A DNA stretch of 64,000 nt from Rhodococcus erythropolis NBRC 15567 (lineage in GTDB: Bacteria > Actinomycetota > Actinomycetes > Mycobacteriales > Mycobacteriaceae), in NCBI RefSeq assembly GCF_001552595.1, contig NZ_BCRM01000029.1:1-64000 (forward strand), written 5' to 3'. Positions 29,621-39,900 of this stretch are shown piece by piece. The notes beneath the pieces are model-generated. The model made no database searches and was not told the origin of the DNA. It worked only from the letters and a program-made list of their open reading frames with translations. A program made the translations under genes and the position numbers. Numbering within the stretch: the stretch's first letter is position 1; every line of letters begins with the position of its first letter.

Positions 29621-30256
29621 CTAGCATGGCATCGCTTCGGCGTTCGCGCGGAGTGTGTGCAACATTTTCCTGCTCATCACGAAACCTATCGGTTCGATGA
29701 TCGAGCATCCGAAAGCAAGGCGGCTGGTCACTGACCGTCCATGTGAGTATCTCCCCCGCTCGATCAGTCGTGTTCTGTCCGAGGTTATGGGACGTAGATG
29801 GAACGACCACAGAGCATGGTCGGCTATGTCTGGGCCTTCGCCGAGAAGAACCATTGTCGTGCCGCGTTTGATCATCGTCACGGTCAGAGGGGGCGATTTC
29901 GGGTGCAGAGCTACCTTGTCACCCACTTCGAGGAGTTGGAAGTCGGGATTGATACCTGCTGCACTCGTGATGTTACATCCCACCATGTTCTCCAATCCGC
30001 GATAGCTGTAGAAACCCGCACGTTGTTGGCCTATTTGAATTAGCCACGGCCACAACTGATATGCTGCGGAATCGACAGTGATCGCGTGTGTGTACGACCA
30101 TGCCGCGTTCGGGACGAACTCATCGCCGGGAAGTGTCTCTGCGATCTCCGATGCCGTTGCGCCCCAGCCAGTTCTCCACCGACGCATCGGCCTCGATGCA
30201 AGTATGTGAAAAGCAATGAGACCAGCACCGCCGATCGATTCCGCAGCCTCATTCAT
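29621..30256 (-). CDS. SRPBCC-family (START-like) protein
   Basis: A 211-residue protein with the helix-grip features of SRPBCC proteins: TGWGATASEIAETLPGDEF, HAITVDSAAYQLWPWLIQIG, RAGFYSYRGLEN and a C-terminal strand-helix with SFHLRPI. These bind small hydrophobic ligands. Its ATG overlaps the stop of the preceding small gene. It is the last gene of an operon led by an ABC transporter. Confidence 0.82.
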   Translation of the reverse strand: MNEAAESIGGAGLIAFHILASRPMRRWRTGWGATASEIAETLPGDEFVPNAAWSYTHAITVDSAAYQLWPWLIQIGQQRAGFYSYRGLENMVGCNITSAAGINPDFQLLEVGDKVALHPKSPPLTVTMIKRGTTMVLLGEGPDIADHALWSFHLRPITSDRTRLIERGRYSHGRSVTSRLAFGCSIIEPIGFVMSRKMLHTLRANAEAMPC

Positions 30257-30567
30257 TCCGCGTCCACATGCTCGTGCTGCCCAGCCGAGACGCGGCCGGT
30301 TTCGCTACAGGCTCCTCGGGCACCGAACTCGCCTGTGCACCCCGCTGTCGTCGACGCGACTTTCGGCCACGCCTCTGCATAGGTGGTCGTCGGATCCGCG
30401 ACCGCACCGATTGCCGCGAAAACGGCATTCGACCAGGCAAGCGGGTGGAGCGCTTCTGGGTCGACGGCGAATACTGTGGTCACAACGATTGGCAGCACAT
30501 GTGCAGGACTGTTGTCGATGGTCGTCACGGGAGCCTCAATTGCTTTGTCTTCGAATCGGTTCGACAC
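30253..30567 (-). CDS. Hypothetical protein in the ABC operon
   Basis: A 104-residue frame fitting tightly between the permease (16-base gap) and the SRPBCC gene (ATGA overlap), which is the main reason to believe it. The N-terminal half carries a mildly hydrophobic segment; the C-terminal part is Ala/Gly-rich with two cysteines. No family is recognised. Confidence 0.55.
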   Translation of the reverse strand: MSNRFEDKAIEAPVTTIDNSPAHVLPIVVTTVFAVDPEALHPLAWSNAVFAAIGAVADPTTTYAEAWPKVASTTAGCTGEFGARGACSETGRVSAGQHEHVDAE

Positions 30568-30583
30568 CAGTTTTGGGTGCGGT

Positions 30584-31423
30584 CTACGCGTCTCGACGTC
30601 TGAGCATGTAACCGGCGAAGCCGATCAAGAGTACGGTCCAGATCACCGCGACGCCGAAACCTTGCCACGGCGAGAGCAGATCTCCGGGGGCTTGCTTCGG
30701 TGAGGCGATCAAGCTCCCGGCCTGCGAGGGCAAATAGGCGTGGACGTGTTGTCCGATACTGCCGGGCAGCAGCTGAGCAAGGGGCGCCAAAACGAGAACG
30801 AAACCGATGATGCCGGTGACAGCTCCCGCTGTGTGGCGGACGAGAGCGCCGATCGCGATCGCCATCACTCCCAGCACCGAAAGGTACAGACCTGCACCGA
30901 CTACGGCTCGCAGGACACCCGGATCACCCAACGACACCGATACGCGCGACCCCATCACCGCCGATCCGACAAAGAACGCCGGAAAGGCCGCGAGCTCGCC
31001 GACCACGAAGACCACAACCATGAACAGTCCTGACTTGGCGGCCAGGACCGGTATCCGCGCAGGGACCGCCAGCAGGCTCGCTCTGATCGTTCCGCTGGCG
31101 TACTCGCTGGTCATGACGAGAACGCCGAGGACACACACCGCCAGCTGTCCGAGCTGAAAACCGGCGCCGAGAATCTGGCGAGTAGGGTCGGCCACAATCT
31201 GCATTTGGGCAAGCGGATCGACTCTGTCCCAGTACGCCACGGTAAACCACGTGAACAGCGCAGTGAAACCGACAGTGACGACAACCAGCAGCGACAGGGA
31301 CCAGATCGCCGAGCGGAGCGATACGAGTTTGGTCCACTCCGATTTCAGCAATCCCACAAAATTCAGGCTGCTGAGGTGCTGCGCAGGCGCAGCGGGTTCG
31401 TCATGAAACGCGGAGATACTCAT
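30584..31423 (-). CDS. ABC-2 type transporter permease
   Basis: A 279-residue permease with six hydrophobic helices and the N-terminal amphipathic LLKSEWTKLVSLRSAIW typical of actinobacterial ABC-2 permeases. MTSEYASGTIRASLLAVPAR is the family's cytoplasmic coupling loop. The start overlaps the ATPase stop. The substrate is unknown; such pairs often export lipids or antibiotics. Confidence 0.92.
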   Translation of the reverse strand: MSISAFHDEPAAPAQHLSSLNFVGLLKSEWTKLVSLRSAIWSLSLLVVVTVGFTALFTWFTVAYWDRVDPLAQMQIVADPTRQILGAGFQLGQLAVCVLGVLVMTSEYASGTIRASLLAVPARIPVLAAKSGLFMVVVFVVGELAAFPAFFVGSAVMGSRVSVSLGDPGVLRAVVGAGLYLSVLGVMAIAIGALVRHTAGAVTGIIGFVLVLAPLAQLLPGSIGQHVHAYLPSQAGSLIASPKQAPGDLLSPWQGFGVAVIWTVLLIGFAGYMLRRRDA

Positions 31424-32367
31424 CTCGCGGCGCTTTCTGTAGCGAGAGGCATCAGCGACCGCTCGTGGGGCGTCATTGCAGGGTGGGTGAGGTTCATGAA
31501 CGCTTCCTCCAACGTAGCCACTTCCGGTGTCAGCTCGTAGATCGCGATGTGATGCTGATTGGCGAGTTCGCCGACACGCTGAGCGGAAGTATCACGCACG
31601 GTGAGTGCGCCGTCATCACGCGCGCCAGTGTGCCCGCCGTCCGAGGCGATACGTTCGGCGAGTGCCGGCGAATCGGATGACCTCACCAACACGGAGGTGT
31701 GGCTGCTTCGAGCGACCAATTCCTTGGTGGTGCACTGTGCTATCAGTTTTCCGTGATCGATCACGACGAGGTTGTCAGCGGTTTGCGCCATTTCGCCCAT
31801 GAGATGGCTGGAGACGAACACAGTTCTTCCCTCGCTTGCGAGGTGCCTCATCATGGAGCGCATCCAGAAGATGCCGTCTGGATCCAATCCGTTGATCGGT
31901 TCATCCATGATGAAGGTCGTCGGATCCCCCAAGAGTGCTGCTGCGATTCCCAAACGCTTGCGCATACCGAGCGAAAAGGAACCCGCACGTTCTCCCTTGA
32001 CGTCACGGAGGCCGACGAGATCGAGGACCTCATCGATACGGTTCCTCGAAATAGACTGTGTTTGAGCGAGATAAAGCAGATGATTGTACGCCGATCGACC
32101 TGCGTGAACAGCCTCGGAATCCAGGAGTGTGCCGACTTCACGCAAGGGCTGACGGAGCTGGGCATAGTTCACGCCGTTGATGTGGGCATGTCCATGAGTG
32201 GGGTGGTCGAGCCCGACGATCAATCGCATCGTGGTGGACTTTCCTGACCCGTTCGGACCGAGAAACCCTGTCACTGAACCGGATTCGACGTCGAAAGACA
32301 GGTTGTCGATCACAAGCTTGTCGCCGTAACTCTTGCTGAGCTCTCGAACTTCGATCGTGTGGCTCAT
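31420..32367 (-). CDS. ABC transporter ATP-binding protein
   Basis: A 315-residue ATPase with Walker A GPNGSGKST, signature SFSLGMRKR, Walker B TFIMDEPINGLD and the switch His in VSSHLM. The C-terminal tail of about 90 residues is usual for drug/lantibiotic exporter ATPases. I chose the ATG at 32367, five bases after AGG; a GTG one codon upstream is also possible. It energises the adjacent permease. Confidence 0.94.
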   Translation of the reverse strand: MSHTIEVRELSKSYGDKLVIDNLSFDVESGSVTGFLGPNGSGKSTTMRLIVGLDHPTHGHAHINGVNYAQLRQPLREVGTLLDSEAVHAGRSAYNHLLYLAQTQSISRNRIDEVLDLVGLRDVKGERAGSFSLGMRKRLGIAAALLGDPTTFIMDEPINGLDPDGIFWMRSMMRHLASEGRTVFVSSHLMGEMAQTADNLVVIDHGKLIAQCTTKELVARSSHTSVLVRSSDSPALAERIASDGGHTGARDDGALTVRDTSAQRVGELANQHHIAIYELTPEVATLEEAFMNLTHPAMTPHERSLMPLATESAAR

Positions 32368-32610
32368 CACGGCCTACCAGAATTCGGTTGCGCAGACGCT
32401 GACGGTGCGGTGCAGATCGTTCCGGGCCATGTATCAATCGCACAGGCCGCCGCCTCGCGTTCCCCATCTCCGGCACTCACGTGAAATTGCGGACCGCGAT
32501 CGCGCATCCCCTCGGCTCCCGCAGTTGCTGTAAGCCTACGCATATGGGTTCCTTCGTCGGAGGGATGGAACTGAGGGAGCGGACAGGGTCTGTGGTCATC
32601 GGCAACGCTG

Positions 32611-32919
32611 TCAGGGGACCGGCACCTCTTCGGTCGCGCGATGAACCTCGATTCGACAGTCCTTCACCACAGCGGCGACGGAAGCAACTGCGACCAGAAC
32701 AGGTGCCGCTATGGCGACCACGACGCCAACCGTGACCGGAATCTCGAAAATGGTGTGGTCATGGTCGTTTTTCACCACAATTCGTCGGACGTTGCCATCG
32801 TGTAGCAGCTTCTTCACCGCATCAGTGACCTCAGCTTCCTGAACCTGGAAGCTGTTCGTCGGAGGAGCGGCGCCCATGGATCCGTTTACTGAATTTCCCT
32901 GTTCCTGCATAGTCGACAT
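32611..32919 (-). CDS. DUF4342 small membrane-associated protein
   Basis: A 102-residue protein with the DUF4342 pattern: VTDAVKKLLHDGNVRRIVVKN, FEIPVTVGVV, a hydrophobic segment of about 22 residues and a final charged strand. The ATG at 32910 has a better-spaced ribosome-binding site and is the alternative start. It lies alone between the ABC operon and the second dehydrogenase. Function unknown. Confidence 0.7.
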   Translation of the reverse strand: MSTMQEQGNSVNGSMGAAPPTNSFQVQEAEVTDAVKKLLHDGNVRRIVVKNDHDHTIFEIPVTVGVVVAIAAPVLVAVASVAAVVKDCRIEVHRATEEVPVP

Positions 32920-32993
32920 TCCGTTCTGTACCAACGCACGATGTGGACGCGGCGCGATATCGGGGCGCCTGGTAGCCGATCGACTACCCGTCA

Positions 32994-33179
32994 TCAGTGT
33001 CGGGGGCGGAACATCGCGTGCGTAGAGTCTTTGTACCTGCGGGGCAGTTCTTTACGGATGCAGATGTCGAGCACCCACACAGCAATAGTGAGCTCGGGGC
33101 TCTCGAACGGATGATGACCTTCGCCCCGGCCATGGGCACCTCCTCGTAGTGGCAGGGCCTTTTCGGCAGTCCGCACCAC
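32994..33179 (-). CDS. Candidate small protein
   Basis: A 61-codon frame ending in the protein-like stretch ELTIAVWVLDICIRKELPRR, with G/C-rich third positions in that half. A strong GAGGAGG at about 33141-33147 sits in front of an ATG in a neighbouring frame, so a start there followed by a frameshift is also possible. No family recognised. Confidence 0.35.
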   Translation of the reverse strand: MVRTAEKALPLRGGAHGRGEGHHPFESPELTIAVWVLDICIRKELPRRYKDSTHAMFRPRH

Positions 33180-33205
33180 TCGGCCCCGCTGGTCGTCATG
33201 GTGAC

Positions 33206-33230
33206 CAGTGACCCTATGACCGGGTCACTG
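33206..33230. repeat. Inverted repeat upstream of the second ADH
   Basis: CAGTGACCC (33206-33214) and GGGTCACTG (33222-33230) form a perfect 9-bp inverted repeat with a 7-base centre. Being 20 bases upstream of the ATG at 33250, it looks like an operator; it is unlike the DevR boxes. Confidence 0.5.
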
Positions 33231-33249
33231 AACCGGCGATCATCACAGG

Positions 33250-34308
33250 ATGGACAGAGCGCGAGCGGGAACTGAACGCGCCGACACGTCGGCGTCTGGG
33301 TCGGCCACGATGCTGGGCTGGCGCGTCCTTGAACCCACGTCGATCCATGCGCACCCTATGACGTTCGGACGCATTCCGCGGCCCACGATTCGGCCTGACG
33401 AGCTTCTCGTCAAAGTCGTCGCGTGCGGGGTCTGCCGGACCGATCTTCACGTCAGCGAAGGGGACCTCCCCATCCACAAATCCGGTGTGGTCCCCGGTCA
33501 CGAGGTCGTCGGGTTGGTCGAGGAAGTGGGAGATTCCGTATCCGGATTCGCATTCGGTGATCGAGTCGGGGTGCCATGGCTGCACTCCACATGTGGCAGC
33601 TGCCGATTCTGTGTGCGCGGGGCCGAAAATCTGTGCCCGAATTCCACGTACACCGGCTGGGACGTCGACGGCGGATACGCCGAATACATTTCCGTTGCTG
33701 CAGCATTCGCGCTTGCGTTGCCTTCGAGCTACAACGACGTCGAGTTGGCGCCGTTGTTGTGTGCTGGCATCATCGGCTTCCGCGCTCTCGAACGCACCGA
33801 TCTGCCCGAAGGTGGGCGTCTGGGGATCTACGGATTCGGAGGTAGCGGGCATCTAGCAGCGCAGATCGCGATGGCACGAGGATGCGAAGTGCACGTAATG
33901 ACGCGCAGTCCTTCGGCGCGCACACTCGCACTCGAGCTGGGCGTGGCCTCCGTTCAAGGCTCACACGACCGACCGCCCGTGCCGCTCGATGCGTCGATTC
34001 TGTTCGCCCCTGTCGGCGACCTGGTTCCTGTTGCGCTCGAGTCCTTGGATCGAGGGGGTGTTCTGTCGATCGCCGGTATTCACCTGTCGAACATCCCGCC
34101 GATGAACTATCAGCGGCACCTCTTCTACGAACGCCAAGTGCGCTCAGTGACAGCCAACACCCGCATCGATGCCGTCGAGTTCCTTGATTTTGCGGGCCAC
34201 CATCATCTGGATGTCAGGGTGCAGAGGTATCCGCTCGCCGACGCGGATCGTGCGCTCATGGACCTGGCTGACGATCGTGTCACCGGTGCTGCGGTGCTGG
34301 TGTACTGA
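33250..34308 (+). CDS. Zinc-binding alcohol dehydrogenase (AdhA type)
   Basis: A 352-residue medium-chain dehydrogenase. Catalytic zinc residues are in [10 protein letters not shown] and PGHEVVG, structural zinc cysteines in [15 protein letters not shown], and the cofactor turn is [11 protein letters not shown]. Mycobacterial AdhA proteins begin near the MLGWRV here, so an ATG at 33310 is the alternative start. Its stop overlaps the ATPase start (TGATG). The inverted repeat at 33206 may regulate both genes. Confidence 0.92.
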   Translation: MDRARAGTERADTSASGSATMLGWRVLEPTSIHAHPMTFGRIPRPTIRPDELLVKVVACGVCRTDLHVSEGDLPIHKSGVVPGHEVVGLVEEVGDSVSGFAFGDRVGVPWLHSTCGSCRFCVRGAENLCPNSTYTGWDVDGGYAEYISVAAAFALALPSSYNDVELAPLLCAGIIGFRALERTDLPEGGRLGIYGFGGSGHLAAQIAMARGCEVHVMTRSPSARTLALELGVASVQGSHDRPPVPLDASILFAPVGDLVPVALESLDRGGVLSIAGIHLSNIPPMNYQRHLFYERQVRSVTANTRIDAVEFLDFAGHHHLDVRVQRYPLADADRALMDLADDRVTGAAVLVY

Positions 34309-36971
34309 TGAGCCGGTCGGCGTTACCTGTCACCTCGCTCGATCCGTCGAAGGCGCCCAACGAATACAGTGCGGCTGAGGCGTCCATCGCCGAGTTCGCG
34401 GAAGTACTCGCGTTGTTGGATACCACCTCGGCTGGATTGACTAGCGCAGAAGCATCACGGCGGCTCGCCGAGTACGGCCCCAATGCCGTCCGTTCACACC
34501 GCGTCAGTGCCGCAGCGGTCCTGGCCCGTCAACTGAAAAGCGCGATCCTTGCGCTCCTCGCTGTCACTGCGGTCATCTCGTTCTTCCTGGGCGATCGAAA
34601 CGATGCCGTCATCATCGGCGTCATCTTGACGGCGAGCATCGGGCTCGGATTCACCAACGAATACCGGGCTGAGCGGGCAAGTGCAGCGCTCCATTCGCAG
34701 GTACGGCACACGGCGGTGACACTACGAGACGGATCCGCGACGGAGGTCGACGTCGCCGATCTGGTACCCGGCGACATCCTTCGTCTCACCTTGGGGTCGG
34801 TGGTTCCCGCGGACCTGCGGCTGATTGCTGTCAACGGATTCGAGTGCGACGAGAGCATGCTCAGCGGAGAGTCGCTTCCAGCACCGAAATCGTTGTCTCC
34901 GTTACCTCCAGGAAGCGCACAGGCCGACCTCGTCAACTGCGCATTCATGGGTACCGTGGTTCGGGCCGGCACCGCGGACGGTGTCGTCATTGCAACGGGG
35001 AATCATGCGGAGTTCGGCCGAATTGCTGCCGCGCTCGGCCAGAAACACCCGGAGACGGACTTTCAGATCGGCCTGCGGAAATTCTCGATGCTGTTGTTGA
35101 AGGTGGCGCTCGCTTTGGTGTCGATGATTTTGATCATCAACCTGGTTCTCGAGCGCCCTGTGATCGAGTCACTACTCTTTGCGCTGGCAATCGCCGTCGG
35201 TATCACCCCGCAACTGCTTCCCGCGGTGGTCAGTTCGAGCTTGGCCTCGGGATCCCGCCAACTCGCCAAACACAAGGTCTTGGTCAAAAGGCTTGTCTGC
35301 ATTGAAGATCTGGGTGATCTGGATGTCTTGGTGACCGACAAAACCGGCACGCTCACCAACGGTCAGATCACCTTCACACATGCACTGACCCCCGACGGCC
35401 TCGCCGACGACCGAGTCCTGCGGTACGGACTACTCGCCACCGAGTCCCGCCCCGAGCACGCCGCTCAGATCGGACCTGGCGCGAACCCTATGGACGCGGC
35501 CTTGTGGCAAGCGTCCGACTCGGAACGAGGCCTCGTCGCAGGGTTCACCACCCTCGGCATTCATCCCTTCGATCACGAGCGGAGGATGACATCAGCGCTG
35601 GTGCGCGGCCCGTCGGCGTCCAGTCCTGAAGTGGTGGTCAAAGGGGCCCCGGAAGTTCTCTTGGATCGATGTCTCGAGGTGTCGACTGCGGCGCACAGGA
35701 CTCTGACTGCCCTTTTCGCTGACGGCAGTCGTGTGGTCGCGGTCGCCGCCAAATCCGCGCCCGGTCTCACCCAGATCACCGCAGAGGACGAAGCGGCCCT
35801 GACGCTCGTCGGTTTCCTGGTATTCCTCGACGAACCGAAGGCCGCGGCCAAAGCCTCACTGAAGGAACTGAACGCACTCGGCATTGCCGTCAAGGTGGCG
35901 ACGGGCGACAACGCGCAGGTGGCGGAGAAAGTCTGTCGCGATCTCGGATTAGCTTCCGGTGGAACTCTTCTCGGCGCAGAAATCGACGCGATGGACGATC
36001 AATCATTGACCGAAAATGCCCAACTGGCCACGATCTTCGCGCGGGTATCCCCCGAACAGAAAGCACGGGTCATCCGCCTGTTGCGCCGGCGGGGCCGGGC
36101 GGTGGGATTCCTCGGCGACGGCGTCAACGACGCTCTCGCGTTGCACGCTGCCGACGTCGGGATCTCGGTCGACACGGCGACAGATGTCGCGAAGGACGCT
36201 GCCGATGTTCTGCTGCTCGAAAAGGACCTGGGAGTGTTGGCCACCGGAGTGTCCGAAGGTCGACGAATATTCGCGAACACGATCAAGTACGTCCTCATGG
36301 GAACCTCGAGCAACTTCGGCAACATGTTCAGCGCTGCAGCAGCGTCGGCGGTTCTTCCGTTCCTTCCGATGCTCCCGAGCCAGATACTCCTGAACAACCT
36401 GCTCTACGATTCGAGCCAACTGACCATCCCCACCGACCACGTCGACACCGAACAACTTCAGGCACCATCGCACTGGAACATCGCGTTCATCCGCAAGTTC
36501 ATGCTGACATTCGGTCCGATCAGTTCACTGTTCGATTTCATGACGTTCGCCGTGATGCTGGGCATCTTTCATGCCGGTCCCGAGTTGTTCCGAACGGGTT
36601 GGTTCGTCGAGTCCTTGGCTACACAGACGTTGATCATCTTCGCGATCAGGACCCGCCGGACACCGTTCTTCCGAAGCCGGCCCAGCGCGGCCCTGGTCAT
36701 CTCGACGGCCGCGGTCATGGCCATCGGTGTTGCGCTCACTGTTTCGCCGTGGGCCGACGATCTCGGGTTCACCGCCCTCCCGCTGGACTTTTTCGTCGCT
36801 CTGGTCCTCATGGTGGCGGTGTATCTCGTGTTCGTCGAGTTCGCGAAGAAGATGTTCTACAGCGAACCTGTGCATCCAACATCGCACGAACGTGTACGCG
36901 GGACCATGCACCGTATCCATCGCCGAGCGTCCAGGTTCAGCACGCCCCTGCCACTGCCGAGAACACAGTAG
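34308..36971 (+). CDS. P-type ATPase, MgtA-like (type IIIB)
   Basis: An 887-residue cation pump. The phosphorylation motif DKTGTLTN has Asp344; the actuator loop reads MLSGESLPAPK and the hinge GDGVNDALAL. The M4 segment AIAVGITPQLLPAVVSS and the later SNFGNMFSAAAASAVLPFLP closely resemble MgtA/MgtB Mg2+ importers rather than Ca2+-type CtpF pumps. Ten membrane helices are expected and the hydrophobic pattern fits. It is translationally coupled to the dehydrogenase and runs into the HAD-GH65 gene. Confidence 0.92.
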   Translation: MSRSALPVTSLDPSKAPNEYSAAEASIAEFAEVLALLDTTSAGLTSAEASRRLAEYGPNAVRSHRVSAAAVLARQLKSAILALLAVTAVISFFLGDRNDAVIIGVILTASIGLGFTNEYRAERASAALHSQVRHTAVTLRDGSATEVDVADLVPGDILRLTLGSVVPADLRLIAVNGFECDESMLSGESLPAPKSLSPLPPGSAQADLVNCAFMGTVVRAGTADGVVIATGNHAEFGRIAAALGQKHPETDFQIGLRKFSMLLLKVALALVSMILIINLVLERPVIESLLFALAIAVGITPQLLPAVVSSSLASGSRQLAKHKVLVKRLVCIEDLGDLDVLVTDKTGTLTNGQITFTHALTPDGLADDRVLRYGLLATESRPEHAAQIGPGANPMDAALWQASDSERGLVAGFTTLGIHPFDHERRMTSALVRGPSASSPEVVVKGAPEVLLDRCLEVSTAAHRTLTALFADGSRVVAVAAKSAPGLTQITAEDEAALTLVGFLVFLDEPKAAAKASLKELNALGIAVKVATGDNAQVAEKVCRDLGLASGGTLLGAEIDAMDDQSLTENAQLATIFARVSPEQKARVIRLLRRRGRAVGFLGDGVNDALALHAADVGISVDTATDVAKDAADVLLLEKDLGVLATGVSEGRRIFANTIKYVLMGTSSNFGNMFSAAAASAVLPFLPMLPSQILLNNLLYDSSQLTIPTDHVDTEQLQAPSHWNIAFIRKFMLTFGPISSLFDFMTFAVMLGIFHAGPELFRTGWFVESLATQTLIIFAIRTRRTPFFRSRPSAALVISTAAVMAIGVALTVSPWADDLGFTALPLDFFVALVLMVAVYLVFVEFAKKMFYSEPVHPTSHERVRGTMHRIHRRASRFSTPLPLPRTQ

Positions 36972-36997
36972 TGACTATCTGGCAGGACGAGTGTCCG

Positions 36998-39900
36998 ATG
37001 TCCCTGACGATCGGCACCGGAAGCTTTCGAGGTGTGCTCTTCGACATGGACGGCGTCGTCACCGACACAGCCTCACTGCATTTCGCAGCGTGGCGGCGAC
37101 TGTTCCACCAGCTGTCCGGTGAAGGACGGTTCGGCACCGTCGACCTCAGTCGAGGTGACTACCTCGAGTACATCGACGGGAGGGAACGCGCCGCCGGATT
37201 GGAAGCATATTTGTTCTCCCGCGGCGTCACCCTCCCTGCGAAAGCATCGGAGTGCGGTGCGCAAGGACCAACGATCGAGTCACTCGCGCACGACAAGGAC
37301 AGATACTTTCTGGACGAAATCGCGGCGATCGGGGTGAAAACCATCGCCCCCACCGTCCGGCTGCTGCAGCGTCTTCATTCCGCCCGCATACCGACGGCAC
37401 TGGTGTCAGCAAGCCGAAACGCCGGCCTGGTCCTCGAACGCGGCGAAATCAGCGACTACTTCTGCGTTCGCGTCGACGGAATCGATGCTGCCACGCTGTC
37501 GTTGGACGGCAAGCCCAGCCCTGAGATGTTCCTCGAAGCCGCGCGCCGACTGAAATTGCACCCCGCTCAATGCGTGGTGATCGAAGACGCTCAGGCCGGG
37601 GTCCGCGCCGCGAAGGACGGTGGATTCGGGCTCTCCGTCGGGCTGGGGAACGATCACGCGGCTCTGATGTCGAACGGAGCCGATGTCGTCGTCGACAATC
37701 TCGATCTTCTGGATGTGCAACTTACTCCCACCGCACCGAGGGCAGGGGACAACGTCGATTCCGAATGCGCCCTGTGCCAGGAGTCCGGCGAAGACGAGTG
37801 GTCACTGGAATACCGCGGAATCGATCCCGACACCGCCGGCACACGCGAGGCGTTGCTGACCCAAGGCAATGGGTACTTCGCCACCCGGGGCGCCCTGGCA
37901 GAGACGACAGCTGACGGAATCCACTATCCCGGCGTGTACGTGGCAGGGTGCTACAACAGATTGACCTCCCACATCGACGATCGAAGCCGCACCGACGAAA
38001 GCATCGTCAACCTCCCCAACTGGGCCCACTTCACCTTCCGCGCTACTGGCGGAACGTGGCTGGGCGCCCACACTCATGCCGTGCATCATCATCACGAATC
38101 GTTCGACCTCCGCCGGGGCGTCCTCCGGAGGGAAAGTGTGGTCGGTGATTCCGCAGGCCGGATCACACGCATCACTCAGCACCGACTGGTGTCGATGGAC
38201 GATCCTCATCTGGCAGCACTGACGACCACGCTCACCGCCGAGAACTGGTCGGGATCCGTCGAAGTCCGCTCGGGCATCGATGCCGGCGTCACCAATTCCA
38301 ATGTTCCGGAATATGCACTGCTCGACGGATATCATTTCGATCAGGTCAGTGCGAAGTCTATTGGCGTGGAATCGATCTCGTCGACCGTGCACACCCGACA
38401 ATCACAGATCCGCATCGCCCAAGCGGAACGCCTGCGCGTTCGGCGCAGCGACGGTGCAGCGGTCGAGCACACGCGCCGAGTCGAAATCGTCGATTCGACC
38501 ACGTTCCAGATCCTCTCGTGCCGCATCGAGCAAGGTCACGCCTTGAACTTCGAGAAGACAGCGACCATTTTCACCTCCCATGACCGCTCCATCTCCGAAC
38601 CCGAGTTCGCCGCACGGCAATGCCTCGAGGATTCCCCCGGCAATGCCGAACTCTCACAACGCCATTGCGAGGCCTGGCACGAACTGTGGCAACGATTTTC
38701 CACCATCTTGGAAGGGGATGGGATGACAGCACTGGCAACCAACGTCCAGATGGCTCATGTCCTTCAGACCCTCTCGGCGCACACAAGCCCCTTGGATGTC
38801 GGGGTGCCGGCGCGGGGCCTTCACGGCGAAGCGTATCGAGGACACGTGTTCTGGGACGAACTCTTCGTCCTGCCTCTTCTCACCACACGCCTGCCCGAAC
38901 TTGCGCGCTCGTTGCTGCTTTATCGCCATCGCAGACTCCCCCACGCCCGGCGCAGCGCGCGCGACGCCGGCCTCGCAGGTGCAATGTTTCCGTGGCAGAG
39001 CGGCAGCGACGGCCGCGAAGAAACACCGCAGGAACTGTTCAATCCGCGGTCCAGACGGTGGATGCCTGATAATTCTCGGCGCCAGCATCATGTCAATCTC
39101 GCTGTCGCCTACAATATTTGGCGATACTGGCAGACCACCACCGATCTTGGATTTCTCACCGATTTCGGCGCCGAGATCCTCGTCGACAATGCCCGATTCT
39201 GGAGTAGTCTCGCCGAATACGATGCTGATTCCGATCGCTACGACATCCGCGGAGTGATGGGACCGGACGAATTCCACGACGGCTACCCAGGACACGCGGG
39301 CGCAGGGATCGACAACAACAGCTACATCAACATCATGACCGCATGGACTCTGGTGAGAACGCTCGACACCATCGCGATCATCGGAGGTGCAAACGGCTCC
39401 GCCACCGGGCGGCGATTGCGGATTGCCGACAGCGAGCTCGCACACTGGGAACACATCAGCCGACGGCTCCGGCTGACCTTCCTCGACAACGGAATACTCA
39501 GTCAGTTCGAGAACTTCCAATCCTTGAAAGAACTCGACTGGGCCGACTACCGCGCACGCTACGGCGACATCGGCAGGCTCGACCTGATCCTCGAAGCCGA
39601 GGGCGATTCGTGCATCAATTATCAAGCCACCAAACAGGCCGATGTTCTCATGCTCTTGTACCTGTTCCCCGCGGAAGTGCTGACCGACCTGATCACACGG
39701 CTGGGCTATCCGTTCGACCCCATGTCCATACCTCGCACCGTCGACTACTACGTGCAGAGAACCTCGCACGGATCAACCCTGAGCCGAGTGGCACACACCT
39801 GGGTCCTTGCCCGCGGAAACAGATCACAATCGTGGGAAATGCTGACCCAGGCGTTGTCGACGGACCTATCCGACAGCCAGGGCGGAACCACCCGAGAGGG

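Noticed and set aside
38654..39769. 371-codon minus-strand frame within the HAD-GH65 gene
   Set aside because: The plus strand there encodes a well-conserved GH65 barrel with its catalytic Glu; the opposite frame has no recognisable domain.
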